Under the pieces are notes generated by a model. That model was not told the DNA's origin and ran no database searches. It saw only the letters and a list, made by a program, of their open reading frames with translations. A DNA stretch of 64,000 bases. Source: Sphagnum compactum. Taxonomy: Eukaryota > Bryophyta > Sphagnopsida > Sphagnales. A program made the translations under genes and the position numbers. Shown here one piece after another: positions 26,991 to 39,111 of this stretch (position 1 is its first letter; every line of letters starts with the position of its first letter). The stretch spans positions 11,222,001 to 11,286,000 of the forward strand of contig OZ234498.1 of NCBI GenBank assembly GCA_965153455.1. Reading direction: 5' to 3'.

Positions 26991-27739
26991 TATTAAATAG
27001 CTAATTATAGTTAATATATTAGTTCTTACTTAGTTAAGTAGCTACTTTAATTACTAGTTAATGCTTCACATTTGAATTAATGTTAGGTAACTACTTTAGT
27101 TATTAATAAGAACCACCTAGCCTATTTAAAGAGGTGAATTTGAATCTTTTGTATTCTTGTTCATTTGCAATAACATTCATAAACATTGTGTTTAATTTGA
27201 ACATGCATGCATAGGAATAATGAAATTTGTGTGTACATGTTTTTCTAAAATTGTATACTTTGTCCATTAAGAATCTTTCCGTACTTGACCATTTTGACCT
27301 TCCAACAACAAAACCTTAAAAGGTAGAACCTTTTTTCACACGAAGAATGACACACCCAATTTTCACATCCAGTGTGGTAGGTGTTGTCTACCACAAATAT
27401 ACATAATCCCCAAGTTCAAACCTCCAAACCTTGGGTCGATATCCACTTCCACGAATGGTGGCATATTGTTAACGTATATTAAAATTGTGTAGTTGTTAAG
27501 CACTCCATAAGCATGATTCTTTTGAACAAGGTTGCATGTTGTTCACGAGCCTAGACTCACACATTAGGATGATCCAAATTAACCACATGGGCCATATCCC
27601 TACAAATGGATGTTGATAATCGGGGCAAAAAGTAAAAAGAAAATGATTCAAGGGATGTTTGCTTGTTAAATCAATATCCCATGGCTAACCATGGTAGTTG
27701 TATGTCCAAATCATTTGTATGCATTTTTTATAATCCAAT

Positions 27740-29460
27740 TTTTTGTCAACATCTCTTCATTATCTATACCATTATTTCAACCAAATCATCAACTTTAGGA
27801 TGATCATGAAAAATAATCCTATGGTCAATCATAGGTTATTCACACAACTCCTAAAATTCTTTTTGAAATTCCATGCCGTTATTCGTGAGTTCTTTGGTTG
27901 GAGCACTAGATCTATTCAAAACTTTGTCCAAAAATGGTGCCAACTCAATCCACTTGGAAAAATATTCAATCATAACCAACACATACTAGTTACGACAAAC
28001 AATTAAGCTTCATAGCCCAACAAAATCCAAGTTCCATTGCTATCAAAACCCCACAATTGTAAATGAAGAATGGGTGCATTAAATGATGTATGAACCTGGT
28101 CACACATTATGCATTGTGAAACAAATTGTTGAATCTCCAACTACATGCCTTTTCACCTATGTTGGCCTCGAAGCAATTAAAAATCAATATGCCCCAAAAT
28201 GTCCCAATTTTTCATGGGCATGTTTCACAATTTTTTTCCCACATTTTTGGTCATAATACCACTAATACATGCCCATCTAGCCATATCCTAGAAAGGTGTT
28301 GGCCTTCCCAATGGTATCTTTTGGCCTTTTGAAGAACCCAATCGTTTTCTTGAATGTTAATCCCACATCCAACTCCTTTGTCTATAAGTGATCAACACTT
28401 GAGCATCCCCAAAAATGTCCGTAGATCCAATGTCATTAGGTTCCACTTTCAAATTTTTAGAGGTGCTTAAGGAATCCACTTGAACTTGACATGATACTTC
28501 ATGACAACCATTTGTGAAACTGCAAAAAAATGAAACAAAATGTGAACCATGCATTATCTCCAAGTTTGCTTCCCCATGCTCATCAAGTTGTGAGAGGACC
28601 ATTCCAAGTCCCAAAATAATCCAATTTGTGTGCAATTGAAAAGGACGGCCTCTAATAGGTTACTTCAAAATGGGTCCAAAACTAAGCTTAACTTTCAATT
28701 TGAAAAGCTCAATCTTGTGCATCCCCCCAAATGAACTGTTCATCAATTAGTCAATTGAATTAAAGTTTGGCAATTCAATTAAACCTTTTGACAAACCACA
28801 AATAATTTGCCAACCCCAAGGATGCCTTTAACCTACTAACATCAGTTGGTTTGGGAACCTTGGAAATCACATCCACCTTGGCCTTTTGAACAAATCCCAA
28901 ACCTCATGGGTAAATCATGTGCCACAAATATCCAACTTGCGATTGGAAGAACCCACATTTTCTTAGGTGTAGTTTCAAACCATACACCCCTAAACAATTA
29001 AACACATATTGTAGATGATGATTATGTTCCTCTATGGTGGAATTAAACAAAATGATGTCATCAATGTAGCATTTGGCAAAATCCAAGCTTGCAAGCACCC
29101 AATCCGTCACCTTTGGAATTATGTAGGTGCATTCTTCAACCCAAAAGGTAGGAACTTTCACTAATGCAAAAAGTCATCGCCATTTTGTTCAATGCCACAT
29201 AATGTAATCTTCACTTTATCACCTTCACAAAGTGGTAATTGGTGATATATAGATCATAGATTTAGAGTGTTGAACATCTTGGCTTGGCCAATTGAATCAA
29301 AATAATCCTCCAATAGTGGCATGGCAAATCATGTATGCTTGTTAATAGGTCTATAGTCTCCACACATTTGATGTTTAGTCTAGTTGCCAAAGATGTCTTT
29401 CTTGGCAGGCATAATTGTGGTTAATGCATAATCCTTTTAAAACATTAGAACATTGGTGAA
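27740..29460 (-). mobile_element. Decayed Ty3/gypsy retrotransposon pol (RT to integrase)
   Basis: Read on the minus strand, 29460 to 29165 gives CGDYRPINK, DSIGQAKMFNTLNL and YHQL, the usual reverse-transcriptase entry blocks. 29161 to 28904 gives FAKCYIDDIILFNSTIEEHN and LKLHLRKCGFF, which contain the YIDD catalytic box. Further along, about 28130 to 27950, is the integrase core block LDFVG...YVLVMIEYFSKWIELAP. The order RT then integrase is that of Ty3/gypsy (Metaviridae-type) elements. In-frame stops and shifts are frequent, so it is long dead. The RNase H segment between 28350 and 28900 is too degraded to call with certainty. No long terminal repeats were found. Confidence 0.85.
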
Positions 29461-31578
29461 CTCTTTAATTTCTTCCTTTTTCAATGTGTGCATCAATTTA
29501 AAGAAAATTTTGGGGATTGACACCTTGATGGTGGTTATTTACTCAAAATGGTCATAAGACATTTCTCTAAGGCATTTATAAAGAGGTATTGTTTGATTTT
29601 ATAATAAATTACATGTCACCATTCCTATCTTCTAGTCACTATGTAGTGAATCTAATTGGTATTGCACACACACACATACATACATATGTATGTATATATA
29701 TACACATGTATATATGTATAGGTTTTGGGTATATATATATAGGGCATAAATATATAATAATTTCAAGTGAATGTAGTATTCAAAAAATTAATAAATTTTT
29801 TATTAGTAATTAACATAAATGGTTGAAATGTGAAAAAATAAGTTTTTACATTTTATGTATGATGTTAGCCATAAATTATTTTTGCATATATAACAAAATG
29901 AAAATTTTCAAACCTCATTCAAATCATGTTATCAAATCATTTTATTTGCGAAGAAATGTGTTTGGAGTTGTTATTCAACAAAGACGTTTAAAGCTCTTTT
30001 TCTTCAAATGATTTGAAATTTGGTATGTTTATTTATTATACATGTGTAAACTTCTGAAAAAAATTTCAAAAATCAATTTTCATTTGTTTCATTTGAACAA
30101 AGTATGAGAAAGAAAATGCATTCAAAGTTTGATATTAACTCAATTTGGTGTGAATGTTATATAATCAATCTTTGATTTTGTATTACAAAGTTGAATGGTA
30201 ATTGGTTTGGCAAAGACAATGGAATGTTTACTTGTAAACCAAGGTTTAAACTTAAATCCCAACAACAACCATACATTAACCATATATGTTGAGTGGTCAA
30301 CATTGACTATATACGTTGAATATCGGTCAATGTTGACCATATTTTTTACATGTATAAAAATAAAAATATCTACGAAACAACAATAAAAATGTTTAAAATT
30401 ATAAATAAAGTAGAAAAATAAAAAAATAATAAAAATAACCTAAAATTATATTTAAAAGTTCAAAAACATGACCAAAAGCATTGGTGAATTGAGTATGTTT
30501 GAAGTAACTTGTGGTCGATCATTAAGCATGTGGGTGATTTAAAGGCAATTTGAATATATAAAAAACACTCCTAATTAACTAAAAACCTAAAAATCTTGGT
30601 GAATTAGGAGTATATTTATTGTAATGAAAGGTGGTAAAATGATTTGATGAGAGAGTTGGGAGTTTTGCTTCTACTCCACTAGGGAAACAAAGGGGTTACA
30701 CACAAGTTTGTTGAATTGTTGGCTTTGCCATAATTCAAACATTTGCTCAACATAAGCACCAACTTTGTTAAATTAGTGGAGTATATTTTTGGGGTTTGAG
30801 GGTTTGGAACTATTTCTACTATTGGAATGTCATCATTAAGGTCACTTCCCAATTCTATTGCTCTTATTTTGCCATCACAAAATTTTCTAAGGGACCACAC
30901 CATTGCATGAAGCTAGGTTTGCTAAATGGTTGCTTTAAGACTTCCAATAATTGCCATTTTTGGAATAGCTCACATTTTTGTCTCTTTGTAATAGGGTTGC
31001 AAACATCTACCATTTTTGTTTTAGAGTGTGTACCTAGATCAAGGTGGTTGGAAGATTGTTGTTAATTAATTTAGATACCTAAAATTTTTAGATGAAGAAT
31101 GTTGTGCTTGAAGGACATTGTAGCCCCATGGTGATCCCTTGTCATAAGAATGTTTTGTGCTTTTGGATGCATTTGCAAACCTTAGTAAAACCTTTAGAAC
31201 CCACATGTGTGCCTTTTGTAGGTGGGATGGAATCTTGAACATGTTCTTAATTGCCATAACTTTATGTAAGTATGTGGTATGTGTCTAGTGGTCTTTACAT
31301 TTGATGAAAGAATGTACCTTTTTCTTATATGTAATTCCATTCTTTACAACTACGATTTTTAGGTTAGTAGCAAACATTGTAGCATGATTTTAAAATAATA
31401 GCCTTTTGTGATTTCCATAATAAGTTTTTAGTAACATTTCCTTCTAGGTTGAGCTTTTAAGTGGGTGGATTTTACTTAACTTAATGGGTTTGGAATTGAG
31501 AAACTCCAATAGGGATTGCACCGCCCACATTATAGCATTGTTGTTTTTAGGGTAGTTTTTCGAGATTGATGCTAAAGT
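29461..31578. other. AT-rich DNA between retrotransposon remnant and CACTA element
   Basis: No gene seen. It holds a CA/TA-rich microsatellite area at about 29665-29740. A 14-bp inverted pair, tggtcaacattgac at 30294-30307 and its complement at 30326-30339, is also present. Upstream gag and protease parts of the gypsy element may lie here but are not recognisable. Confidence 0.45.
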
Positions 31579-33258
31579 CACTACACCAAAATGTGTCTTT
31601 CATGACAATTTTTTTTTTGCAACTATGTTCAAGTTTAGTCATGTATTCATTATCTTCGTCATGTCCTTATTTTGTTCATAGTCATTTTCCTTTAATCATT
31701 TTCATGACTATGTTGTGACATTTGCGACTATGTTGCAACTACATTGTAGAAGTGACTACATGTGATTTAATTTTTTAAAAAAGATCGGATATTATTCAAT
31801 AATTAAAAAATAAATAGATTAAATTAATTATTTTTTACTACATTAAATTAATACATTACATGAATAAAAAATACATAATGCTAATTATAATTTATATCAT
31901 ATAATTTTTTTAAAAATGATTCAATAATTAAATTTCAATATTCATACACAAAAACATTTATTTAATGTAATTTATCATTATTTAAAATTATAATATTCTA
32001 TTATAGTATTAAAAATAAATATTATAATTTCATAAAATTATCAATTATATAGTATTATTTGGTATTTTAAATTAGAATTGTAATAATATATAATCATATA
32101 AAAATAAACATGAAAAGTCCATAAAAATACAATTATATAATGTTATTTGATATTTTGTAGATGAGAGGTTGGTATTTAAACTAATATTTGACATCATAAA
32201 TAATATAATTTTTAATTTTTAATATATTTATTTTTAATGGAATTAAAAAAATATGATCTATTTATGAATGTTATATGTAAATAAATTATATATCAAATAC
32301 ATCAACTTTTTGTAATATAAAATTTTAATCAAACATAGGTTTAAGATGTTGGAGGTATATCATGATTTATTATTATGTTAATGATAAAAATTTCCATTTA
32401 TAATTAAATCATGTGCTTGAGTTTACAAAAAAAAAAAAGATTGTTGAAATCTTATTAAAGAACAAAATTCAAGCATTGTTTTCTTGAAATGAGTTTATGT
32501 TTTTAAAAGGAAAAAACTATAAGTATGCACATTGTTGAAAAAATTAAAAAATTAAATTTTAATTTCATCATTTGGACAAAATATCAATAAGATATTAAAT
32601 ATTAATTTGGCATTTGTGCAACATTTATAACAAAACATTAGTTAAATAAAATGCACCCCACTATGTTTACAAAACAAGTGGGGTGGTTTGTTGGTAAAGG
32701 AGTTGATTTCCATCCTTGGGGTCCAAGGATCAAATGCTAATGACATGGTTGTGGTCAACAATGATATGTTGATCGAATATTCCCTATACCTAGGCCACCT
32801 AGGCTTAAGTACTTACTTAGGTTTGTTTATGTACCTAGACTATGTGGCCTACCTAGCTACCTAAGTAATTTTAAGGCTAACATTATGTAATGTCACGTGT
32901 CAAAATAACATAGGATGAAAAATGTATAAATTATATAATAAAAGAATTATTTCATATCACTATTCAATTAATCTATATTTTATATTATATTATTTACTCA
33001 AATATATAATATAATATCATGTTAAATATTTATATTAAATATATATATAATCCGAGACATATATGTCTTTCATGATTATATAGTCACAAAAGATAATCAT
33101 ATGTATGTTTATGACTAGAACACATAAACCACTAGATGTTCCATGTGATGTGTCCTAATGGACTAACTAGTCATGTAATCATATGTAGTCAAATTTGTCC
33201 TATATGATTGCAAACTTAGTCGCATATGTAGTTGCAAAGGACACATTTTCACATAGTG
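31579..33258. mobile_element. Non-autonomous CACTA (En/Spm-type) DNA transposon, ends intact
   Basis: The left end reads CACTACACCAAAATGTGTC and the right end is GACACATTTTCACATAGTG, so the terminal inverted repeats start with the diagnostic CACTA. The element is flanked on both sides by the 3-bp direct repeat AGT (31576-31578 and 33259-33261), the target-duplication length expected for this superfamily. Sub-terminal regions carry repeated words in both orientations (catgactatgttg, gtgactacatgtgat on the left; atgtagtc, tagtcgcatatgtagttgca on the right), also typical of CACTA ends. The 1,680-bp body is very AT-rich and encodes no transposase, so mobility would need a helper copy elsewhere. 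Confidence 0.88.
32680..32745 (+). mobile_element. SINE-like tRNA-derived head inside the CACTA element
   Basis: The segment has an A-box-like tggtttgttggtaaagg and, about 35 bp later, a B-box-like ggatcaaatgc after ggggtcc. This is the spacing and wording of plant tRNA-derived SINE heads. No poly-A tail or target duplication was identified, and the folded tRNA is not convincing. It may be a coincidental match or an old captured SINE. Confidence 0.35.
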
Positions 33259-34291
33259 AGTTGGTGAAGGTGGAAATGTTCCTAGAGGAGTTTGCAATAC
33301 TTTTTGAATGACAATAAACCATTATATTGACACAATTGACTTACACCCCAACATAGGAATAAAAATTAAACGATTAAAGTGTTGATTCTTCAATTTAAGT
33401 AGGTTGCAACAACATCAAACCAACTCAATAGGGAAGAACAAACAATAAAGCAAGTAAAAGAGGAAATAAGGAGAATTAGTTTGAGAAGGGAAAAACTTGT
33501 TAGAGATAAGCATGACGAGAGATGGGGAGGAGACCCTAGTTGTAGTGATGTTTTTAAAAGTATAATCACCTAACTAATGATGGGTAGTCATAAACTATAA
33601 TAAAAAATAAAAACATTACTTTTGCACACATCCAAATTTGGAAGCAACAAAAGGGATTATTGAAAACAACAATTGATCTCGCACATAATTAATTAGTGCC
33701 ATGAGACTTTTGTCTTCATCTCCATGCCTATTGTATCATTAGACTCTTGAAAATATATTGTTGTAATGTTTCATTGCACTATGTGTTATGTTTCTTTGTT
33801 ATTTGCATTATTATTTTTAATCTTTATATCTTTTGAAAATTTTAATTCACAAATGCATTTCACCTTTGGGACTTTTCAAGTAATTGGTCATGAAAAGTAA
33901 ATACATGTTGATTTCAGGGTTGGAGTATAGATAAAGATCTATGTAGCAAAAGAAGGTTGATCATGAGATAATCACATCACGAAAGAGATGTGCGAAATCA
34001 TGATACTAAGAAACAATAAATTATAACAAATTTATGAGCTAATTTAAAAATTTAAAAAAACGTATTTGATGGGAGTTCTTCATATCCATCAATGAGGTTC
34101 AAAATTTGCTCCTTTTGGAATTTGAATATATTCTTTGCTAAATCTTGGGCAATCCTTGCTAAAAGTCTAATACAAATGGAGCTTTTGATTTGGAGTTCTT
34201 AGTGTCATCCTCGTAGTTTTTTCCCCTTCATTTCATGTGTTTTATGTTTTCATTCACATTTTGTCATTTCATTTCAGATCATCTCACAATA

Positions 34292-34337
<46 letters not shown>

Positions 34338-34915
34338 CAGTATCCATTGACACCTTGATGCTTGAGCTACTTGAGGCCATATGTACATCACTTTCCTCTC
34401 CATATTCTAATGCTCTTTTACTTGCAAGCTACTTTTTACCAATCCTTGTTTGATGTAAAGGGGGTGATAGATGTTGAGAGGGCTTGAAACATATGTGAAG
34501 ACGAATAAGCTTAGAATCAATTGAATGAACATTGAGCAAAAGGAATATATTGCCTTCCATCATTTTGATCTCTTTGAGCATCATGTGCCCAAAGTCCTTT
34601 TGCATCAAGAACCACGTCTCTTGCTCGGGAACAATTTATAAGTTTTTTATATTTAAATATCAAACCTTAAACTAATGTTGAACTATGATATATACCATGT
34701 ATATTTTCCATTGAAATGGATCAAATCACATAGTTTACGTATTAGTTTGCTTCACCCATATCATGTGGTTTGTTGATGGTCATGTGTCCTGACATGTGGT
34801 TTGATGAGGATCATGTGTCCTTCATGAAACTGGATAGGGTATTTTGGTTTGGCACTTCTCTCAAACCCTAGGGAGCTAAGGTGAATTTGTTGCTAAGCAA
34901 GTATATTGTGTTTAA
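33259..34915. other. AT-rich intergenic DNA with (TA)n microsatellite
   Basis: No supported gene. The main feature is an uninterrupted (AT)n run at 34294-34335, about 21 units. Confidence 0.5.
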
Positions 34916-35341
34916 ATTCATTATAGAATATAATAGCTTCAGGGATTTTGGCCCCTAGGTAATAGGTCTATTTCTAAATGAGCATTTTTGAAAGATGATG
35001 TTTTTGGCTTGTGTTGAAACTTGAGAGAATAGTTATTATAGAGTTATAATATCTTGAAGGATTTTGGTTTCTTTTAGAGGATTTTTTTTATGAAGATTAA
35101 TATAGTTTTGCATGGTGAAATATTTGAGTTTCCATAATTTTTCTTTTGCCTCAAAAATCCTCAAAAAGAAACCAAAATCCTTCAAGATATTATTGTAACT
35201 CTATAATAACACTAATCTCTCAAGTTTCAAACACAAGCCAAAACATCAACTTTCAAAAATCCTCATTTAAAAATAGACCTATTATTATTACCTTAATAAT
35301 AGGGGCCAAAATCCCTTAAGCTACTGTACTCTATAATGAAT
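34916..35341. mobile_element. Foldback element, arms about 175-190 bp
   Basis: The left arm at 34916-35088 is the reverse complement of the right arm at 35153-35341, with scattered mismatches and small gaps. Matching landmarks include attcattatag, gattttggcccc, aggtctattt, tttggcttgtgt and ccttcaagatatta. A 64-bp unpaired centre remains. The whole would fold into one long hairpin of about 425 bp. It has no coding content. It is a foldback or MITE-like element, or a recent inverted duplication; no target duplication could be assigned. Confidence 0.85.
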
Positions 35342-35802
35342 CTTGGATTTTCTTGTTCCCAATATGTTCCCATACACATCCAACTATGTTCTCCCCAAGT
35401 TCGCAATCGGTTTGGTTTATGGATACAGTAGACATGTAATTAATTAATTCCAAGGTCCCAAATATAAAAATGAATTGTCACCCCTGATACCCACAGGGTA
35501 CCTGTATGATACCCATCAGGTATCACAGTTACGAGGGTGGGGGGCATTCCCAAAATGCCAGCTTATTTTGGGAACCGCACTCCCTTTTTGGGGACTTTAC
35601 CGTACCCGTAAACAACTCCCTTTTTATTTCTACGTATTTTGAGTGACCTCCCCCAGCATAAGAAAACCCTATGGTGTTATGCTGGGGAAGCTCCTACAAT
35701 TTTATATGTTCTCATGTTCCCATGGAAATAAAAAAATTCACTATTCTCTAGGTAAATTGTAACTCAAGCCACAAGATAAAATCCAATAGGCTAGAGATAT
35801 AA

Positions 35803-36127
35803 GAGCATCTCCACTGGTGCTCAGTATATCACTCTGGATAATCAAATTATCTAAGTTTAGCTTTTTTTTTTTTGGGGCAACCCCACCAATAAAACCGGGA
35901 CCAATCATTATGATCGACCAATCAGAAATACTAAGCCGCAGTCAGGTCCAATATACTACACTCTTGTTTGGAGGTACACATCTGTGTTGCGCCCATTATC
36001 AGCCACCGCAATCTGCACGAATTTGGTGCAGAAAAACCAATTTCCTGAGCTAAACCAGCACATTTTGGCTTTTTCACAATAAAGTTTACTATCTGGAGTC
36101 ACATAGTGAGCACCGTTGTAGATGCTC
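35803..36127. mobile_element. Tourist-like (PIF/Harbinger) MITE with TAA target duplication
   Basis: The left end GAGCATCTCCACTGGTGCTC and the right end (reverse complement GAGCATCTACAACGGTGCTC) form a terminal inverted repeat of about 22 bp with a few mismatches. TAA directly flanks both ends (35800-35802 and 36128-36130), the duplication typical of PIF/Harbinger elements. At 325 bp with no transposase frame it is a MITE. Ends of the form GAGCATCTCCA are widespread among plant MITEs. Confidence 0.88.
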
Positions 36128-37590
36128 TAACAACAACAACAATATTTACCACTACATACAACTAGGGGACCAGGGTAAAAGGTAGTGATACTTTTGATTG
36201 TCAAAAAGACAAGGTATATTATTAGGTATACACTTTCGTTGTTTACCCTGATCCAGTATATACGTTAAAAAGGTTGGTGCCTTCCAAACACTAGTGAAAG
36301 TAACAAGCCTTTTATTTCCCTTTTTAATTAAAAAAAAAAAGAAAGCAGAGAAATTCCCACCAACCTGCATTTACTTAGCAATAAGTTATACTAATTTTTT
36401 ACCCTTATGTTGTTTTCCTTCAGCATATATAAATCCAAAAGCTATTATATACATTATTATTATTTTTCATTTGGCCCTCTTGAGAATTAATTAGTGCCAA
36501 ACATGAGTCATAAGTATGGTTGTGTGTTTTTTTTTCCTTTTTCTCAATGAATTTTCATATTGCGACAACCAAAATAAATAAAAATTGTTCCTATTCTACT
36601 GCAAGTGGCTGTTGTTGTTTTTTTTTTTTTTTTTTGGTCAATGTTAAATTTAATTTGAATTAATATAAATAGCATGGACATGAAACAAAACATGTTAATT
36701 TATTTTTTTCATATTGATGTTGAAGAGCGGGGAAAAAAAATGAGATAATTATATGGATGAAGATAGTTATTAGGCAAAGAATGAGATACTTATTAGGAAA
36801 GAAGTGAGGTAACTATTAAGAAAATTGGTAAAAAAAAAAGAGAAAATGTCCAAGACAACTATATGATAAGAAATGTCTTTGAAATTGTCCAATGAAAACC
36901 ATATGAAAAATTTCAAAAAAATCACCCATATACCAATTCCTCAAAATTTATTGTCATTAAAATATTTTTTTATTATTTAGATTAAAAAATTGGATAATTT
37001 TCTAAACAATGTCATTAATAAATGCTAAATTTACCTTGGGATGCTCACCATTATTGTTACTTCAAATTTTAAAAAAAAAAACATTGATAACAAGCCTTTT
37101 TATTTCTTTCTTATTATTTTTAGGGAGTAGTGTGAAATCCCCACCAACCCACAATTTTTGACAAATATTAAGAATTTTTTTTTCCTTTTGCCAATTATTT
37201 TGTACCAAACATCAATCATAGGTATGGTATAAATGGAGAAAGGTAGGTTGGTAGGTACCTTCCAAACACTAGGGCAGTTCTAACCCTAGTGATGTACATC
37301 ACAAGCATCTTTTTTCCCATTTAATTTAATTTAATTTAATTATTTTTTTTCTCTCAAATAAAATTCAGCAGTGAAATTCCTACCAAGCCCCATTAGCAAT
37401 TTACCCCGAAACCAATTTCATTTCCAAGTAAAAAAAGGAAAAAATTAGGAAAAAAAATAAAAATTCATAGTGAGTTGCAGGCTGTTTTTGTGATGGTTTT
37501 TTTTTTGGGGGAATAAAAAATCAATTAAAAAATAATAATAAATACAATCTGTTTTCTCTCTTTTGCATAGCGTCGGCGTCTTTTTTGTTT

Positions 37591-37615
37591 CCCCCCCCCC
37601 CCCCCCCCCCCCCCC
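37591..37615. repeat. C25 homopolymer
   Basis: An uninterrupted run of 25 C, followed by tctccctc. It sits about 1.5 kb upstream of the PLAC8-family start codon. Long homopolymers are error-prone, so the true length is uncertain. Confidence 0.9.
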
Positions 37616-38235
37616 TCTCCCTCGTCTCCTCAGCTCTTCTACCCATCTCCCACGAGCTGAAGTTCCTTTGCTTCCTTTCTCCATAGGAAAATTCTTCAGG
37701 AGGTGCGCGCGCGCGCGCGGGGAGGGAGGGGAAGGGATGGCGCGCGTTGCATGAAGATGGGAAAGCTCCCTTTTGCTACTGGAAAGCAGCAGTGCAGAAG
37801 AGTTTTTCCAACCGACACAGAGGTGCGTTTTATTTTGTATTTCGTTCCAAGCTGTTTAGCCTAGTACGGTGTATGTTTGTTTGTTAATTTTGTCTTGAGA
37901 CGGCTGTAAAAGACTTGTCTTTTTTTGGTGGGGGAACGGGAGAGAGAGAGAGGGGAAGACCGTGGAGAGGGGAAGGAGAGGGGACTTGGTTGTGTTCTTT
38001 TATTATGCAAGGAAGTTTTGTTTTGTTTGTTTGTTTGTTTTGGTTGTAGTGTGTTCGCAGATCTACTCTTGATTTCTGCATCCACAGACTTATCATACGA
38101 AGATAGCATACTGTGGGCTTTTGCTGGTACATGTCAGGGCAAGAAACAACAGTTTTGTGAAGGCTTGAAATCTTGCTTCAGTTCATAGATTGTTTGTCCG
38201 TCTCTCTGTCTCTCTGTCTCTCATGCACATTATCT

Positions 38236-38333
38236 TCTGAATTGCAAGAGAAAATTTTGGTTTGAAAGACAAGAACATTTGCACTCTGAATTGCAAGAGA
38301 AAGTTTTGGTTTGAAAGACAAGAACATGTGCAC
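38236..38333. repeat. Tandem repeat, 49 bp times two
   Basis: tctgaattgcaagagaaaat followed by tttggtttgaaagacaagaac and atttgcac is repeated directly with about two substitutions. It lies in the presumed 5' leader or leader intron of the PLAC8-family gene. Confidence 0.9.
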
Positions 38334-39111
38334 TACAGGGGTTATGCATGGAATTGTGAACTGTGTGGGGCCTGTCCATATGAAGTTGCCATAGCAAGGT
38401 TTGTAATTATTTGGAAGTGTGAAGGTCAGTATGCCACACAAATCAGTGATCATAGGTGCATCAGATCTTCATTCATTGTGTCATATGGAATGTTTCTGTT
38501 TGTGCATGTGTTGTACTCACTTTGGTTTTCCAGAGCAGAAGAAGATCAATTTTGCAGGTACCTTCTGGGGATTACAACACTAGCAAGGAAATATGGCGGG
38601 ACATTTCTTTAGCATTTTTCTACATGTGGAATACAATCCAATCCAATATGGCATTGAATGTTTGGATTTATTGCTGTAAATTCTGACCAGGCATCTGCAT
38701 AAATGGCTTGGACACTATTTGTGAACCTGTTTCTGTGTTTCTGGACTGCAGGCATATGTTTCGTGCAGTTGGTCGTGGAGGAAGAGAAGATGGGGTGTGG
38801 AGTCCCTTTTGGTTGTCAACATATTGTGCAACTTGCAAGCTGACTTTTCCCCTCAGGTGCACACTCTGCTGCATATGTAGTTCTAGATTGCAGCAGATTC
38901 TTGTGACCAGATTGGAATATAAACGAAAATAGACTGTTCTTCTTTGATGTACAAAATAGTTTGAATATGGTTGACACTGACAAGACTCCCAACCTGACTT
39001 GATCTTCTGGTTGCTATGGGGATCAGGGTGAAAGGGGGAGCAAATGAATGAACCTGAAGTTAGGTTCCACACTGTACTGCCCCTATAGGTAGTAATCCGC
39101 AGAACACAAAG

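Larger units (their letters stand above)
23499..27740. other. Transposon-derived AT-rich DNA, no intact gene
   Basis: Mixed sequence to about 24.4 kb, then strongly AT-rich DNA with homopolymer runs, including a G-run near 24563-24575. A copy of the palindrome-centred repeat lies at 25021-25065 and a degenerate minisatellite at about 26690-26990. No conserved protein segment was recognised. Confidence 0.45.
36131..39111. other. AT-rich repeats, then promoter and 5' leader of the PLAC8-family gene
   Basis: From 36131 to about 37440 there are diverged repeated blocks, for example aggttggt...ccttccaaacactag at about 36268 and 37251, with matching downstream words at 36306, 37090 and 37310. From 37560 the DNA becomes GC-richer: C25 at 37591-37615, gcgcgcgcgcgcg near 37703, and a GA-rich block at 37935-37982. 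A 49-bp tandem repeat lies at 38236-38333. The 5' UTR of the gene starting at 39112 is expected here, probably with an intron. No other gene was found. Confidence 0.5.
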
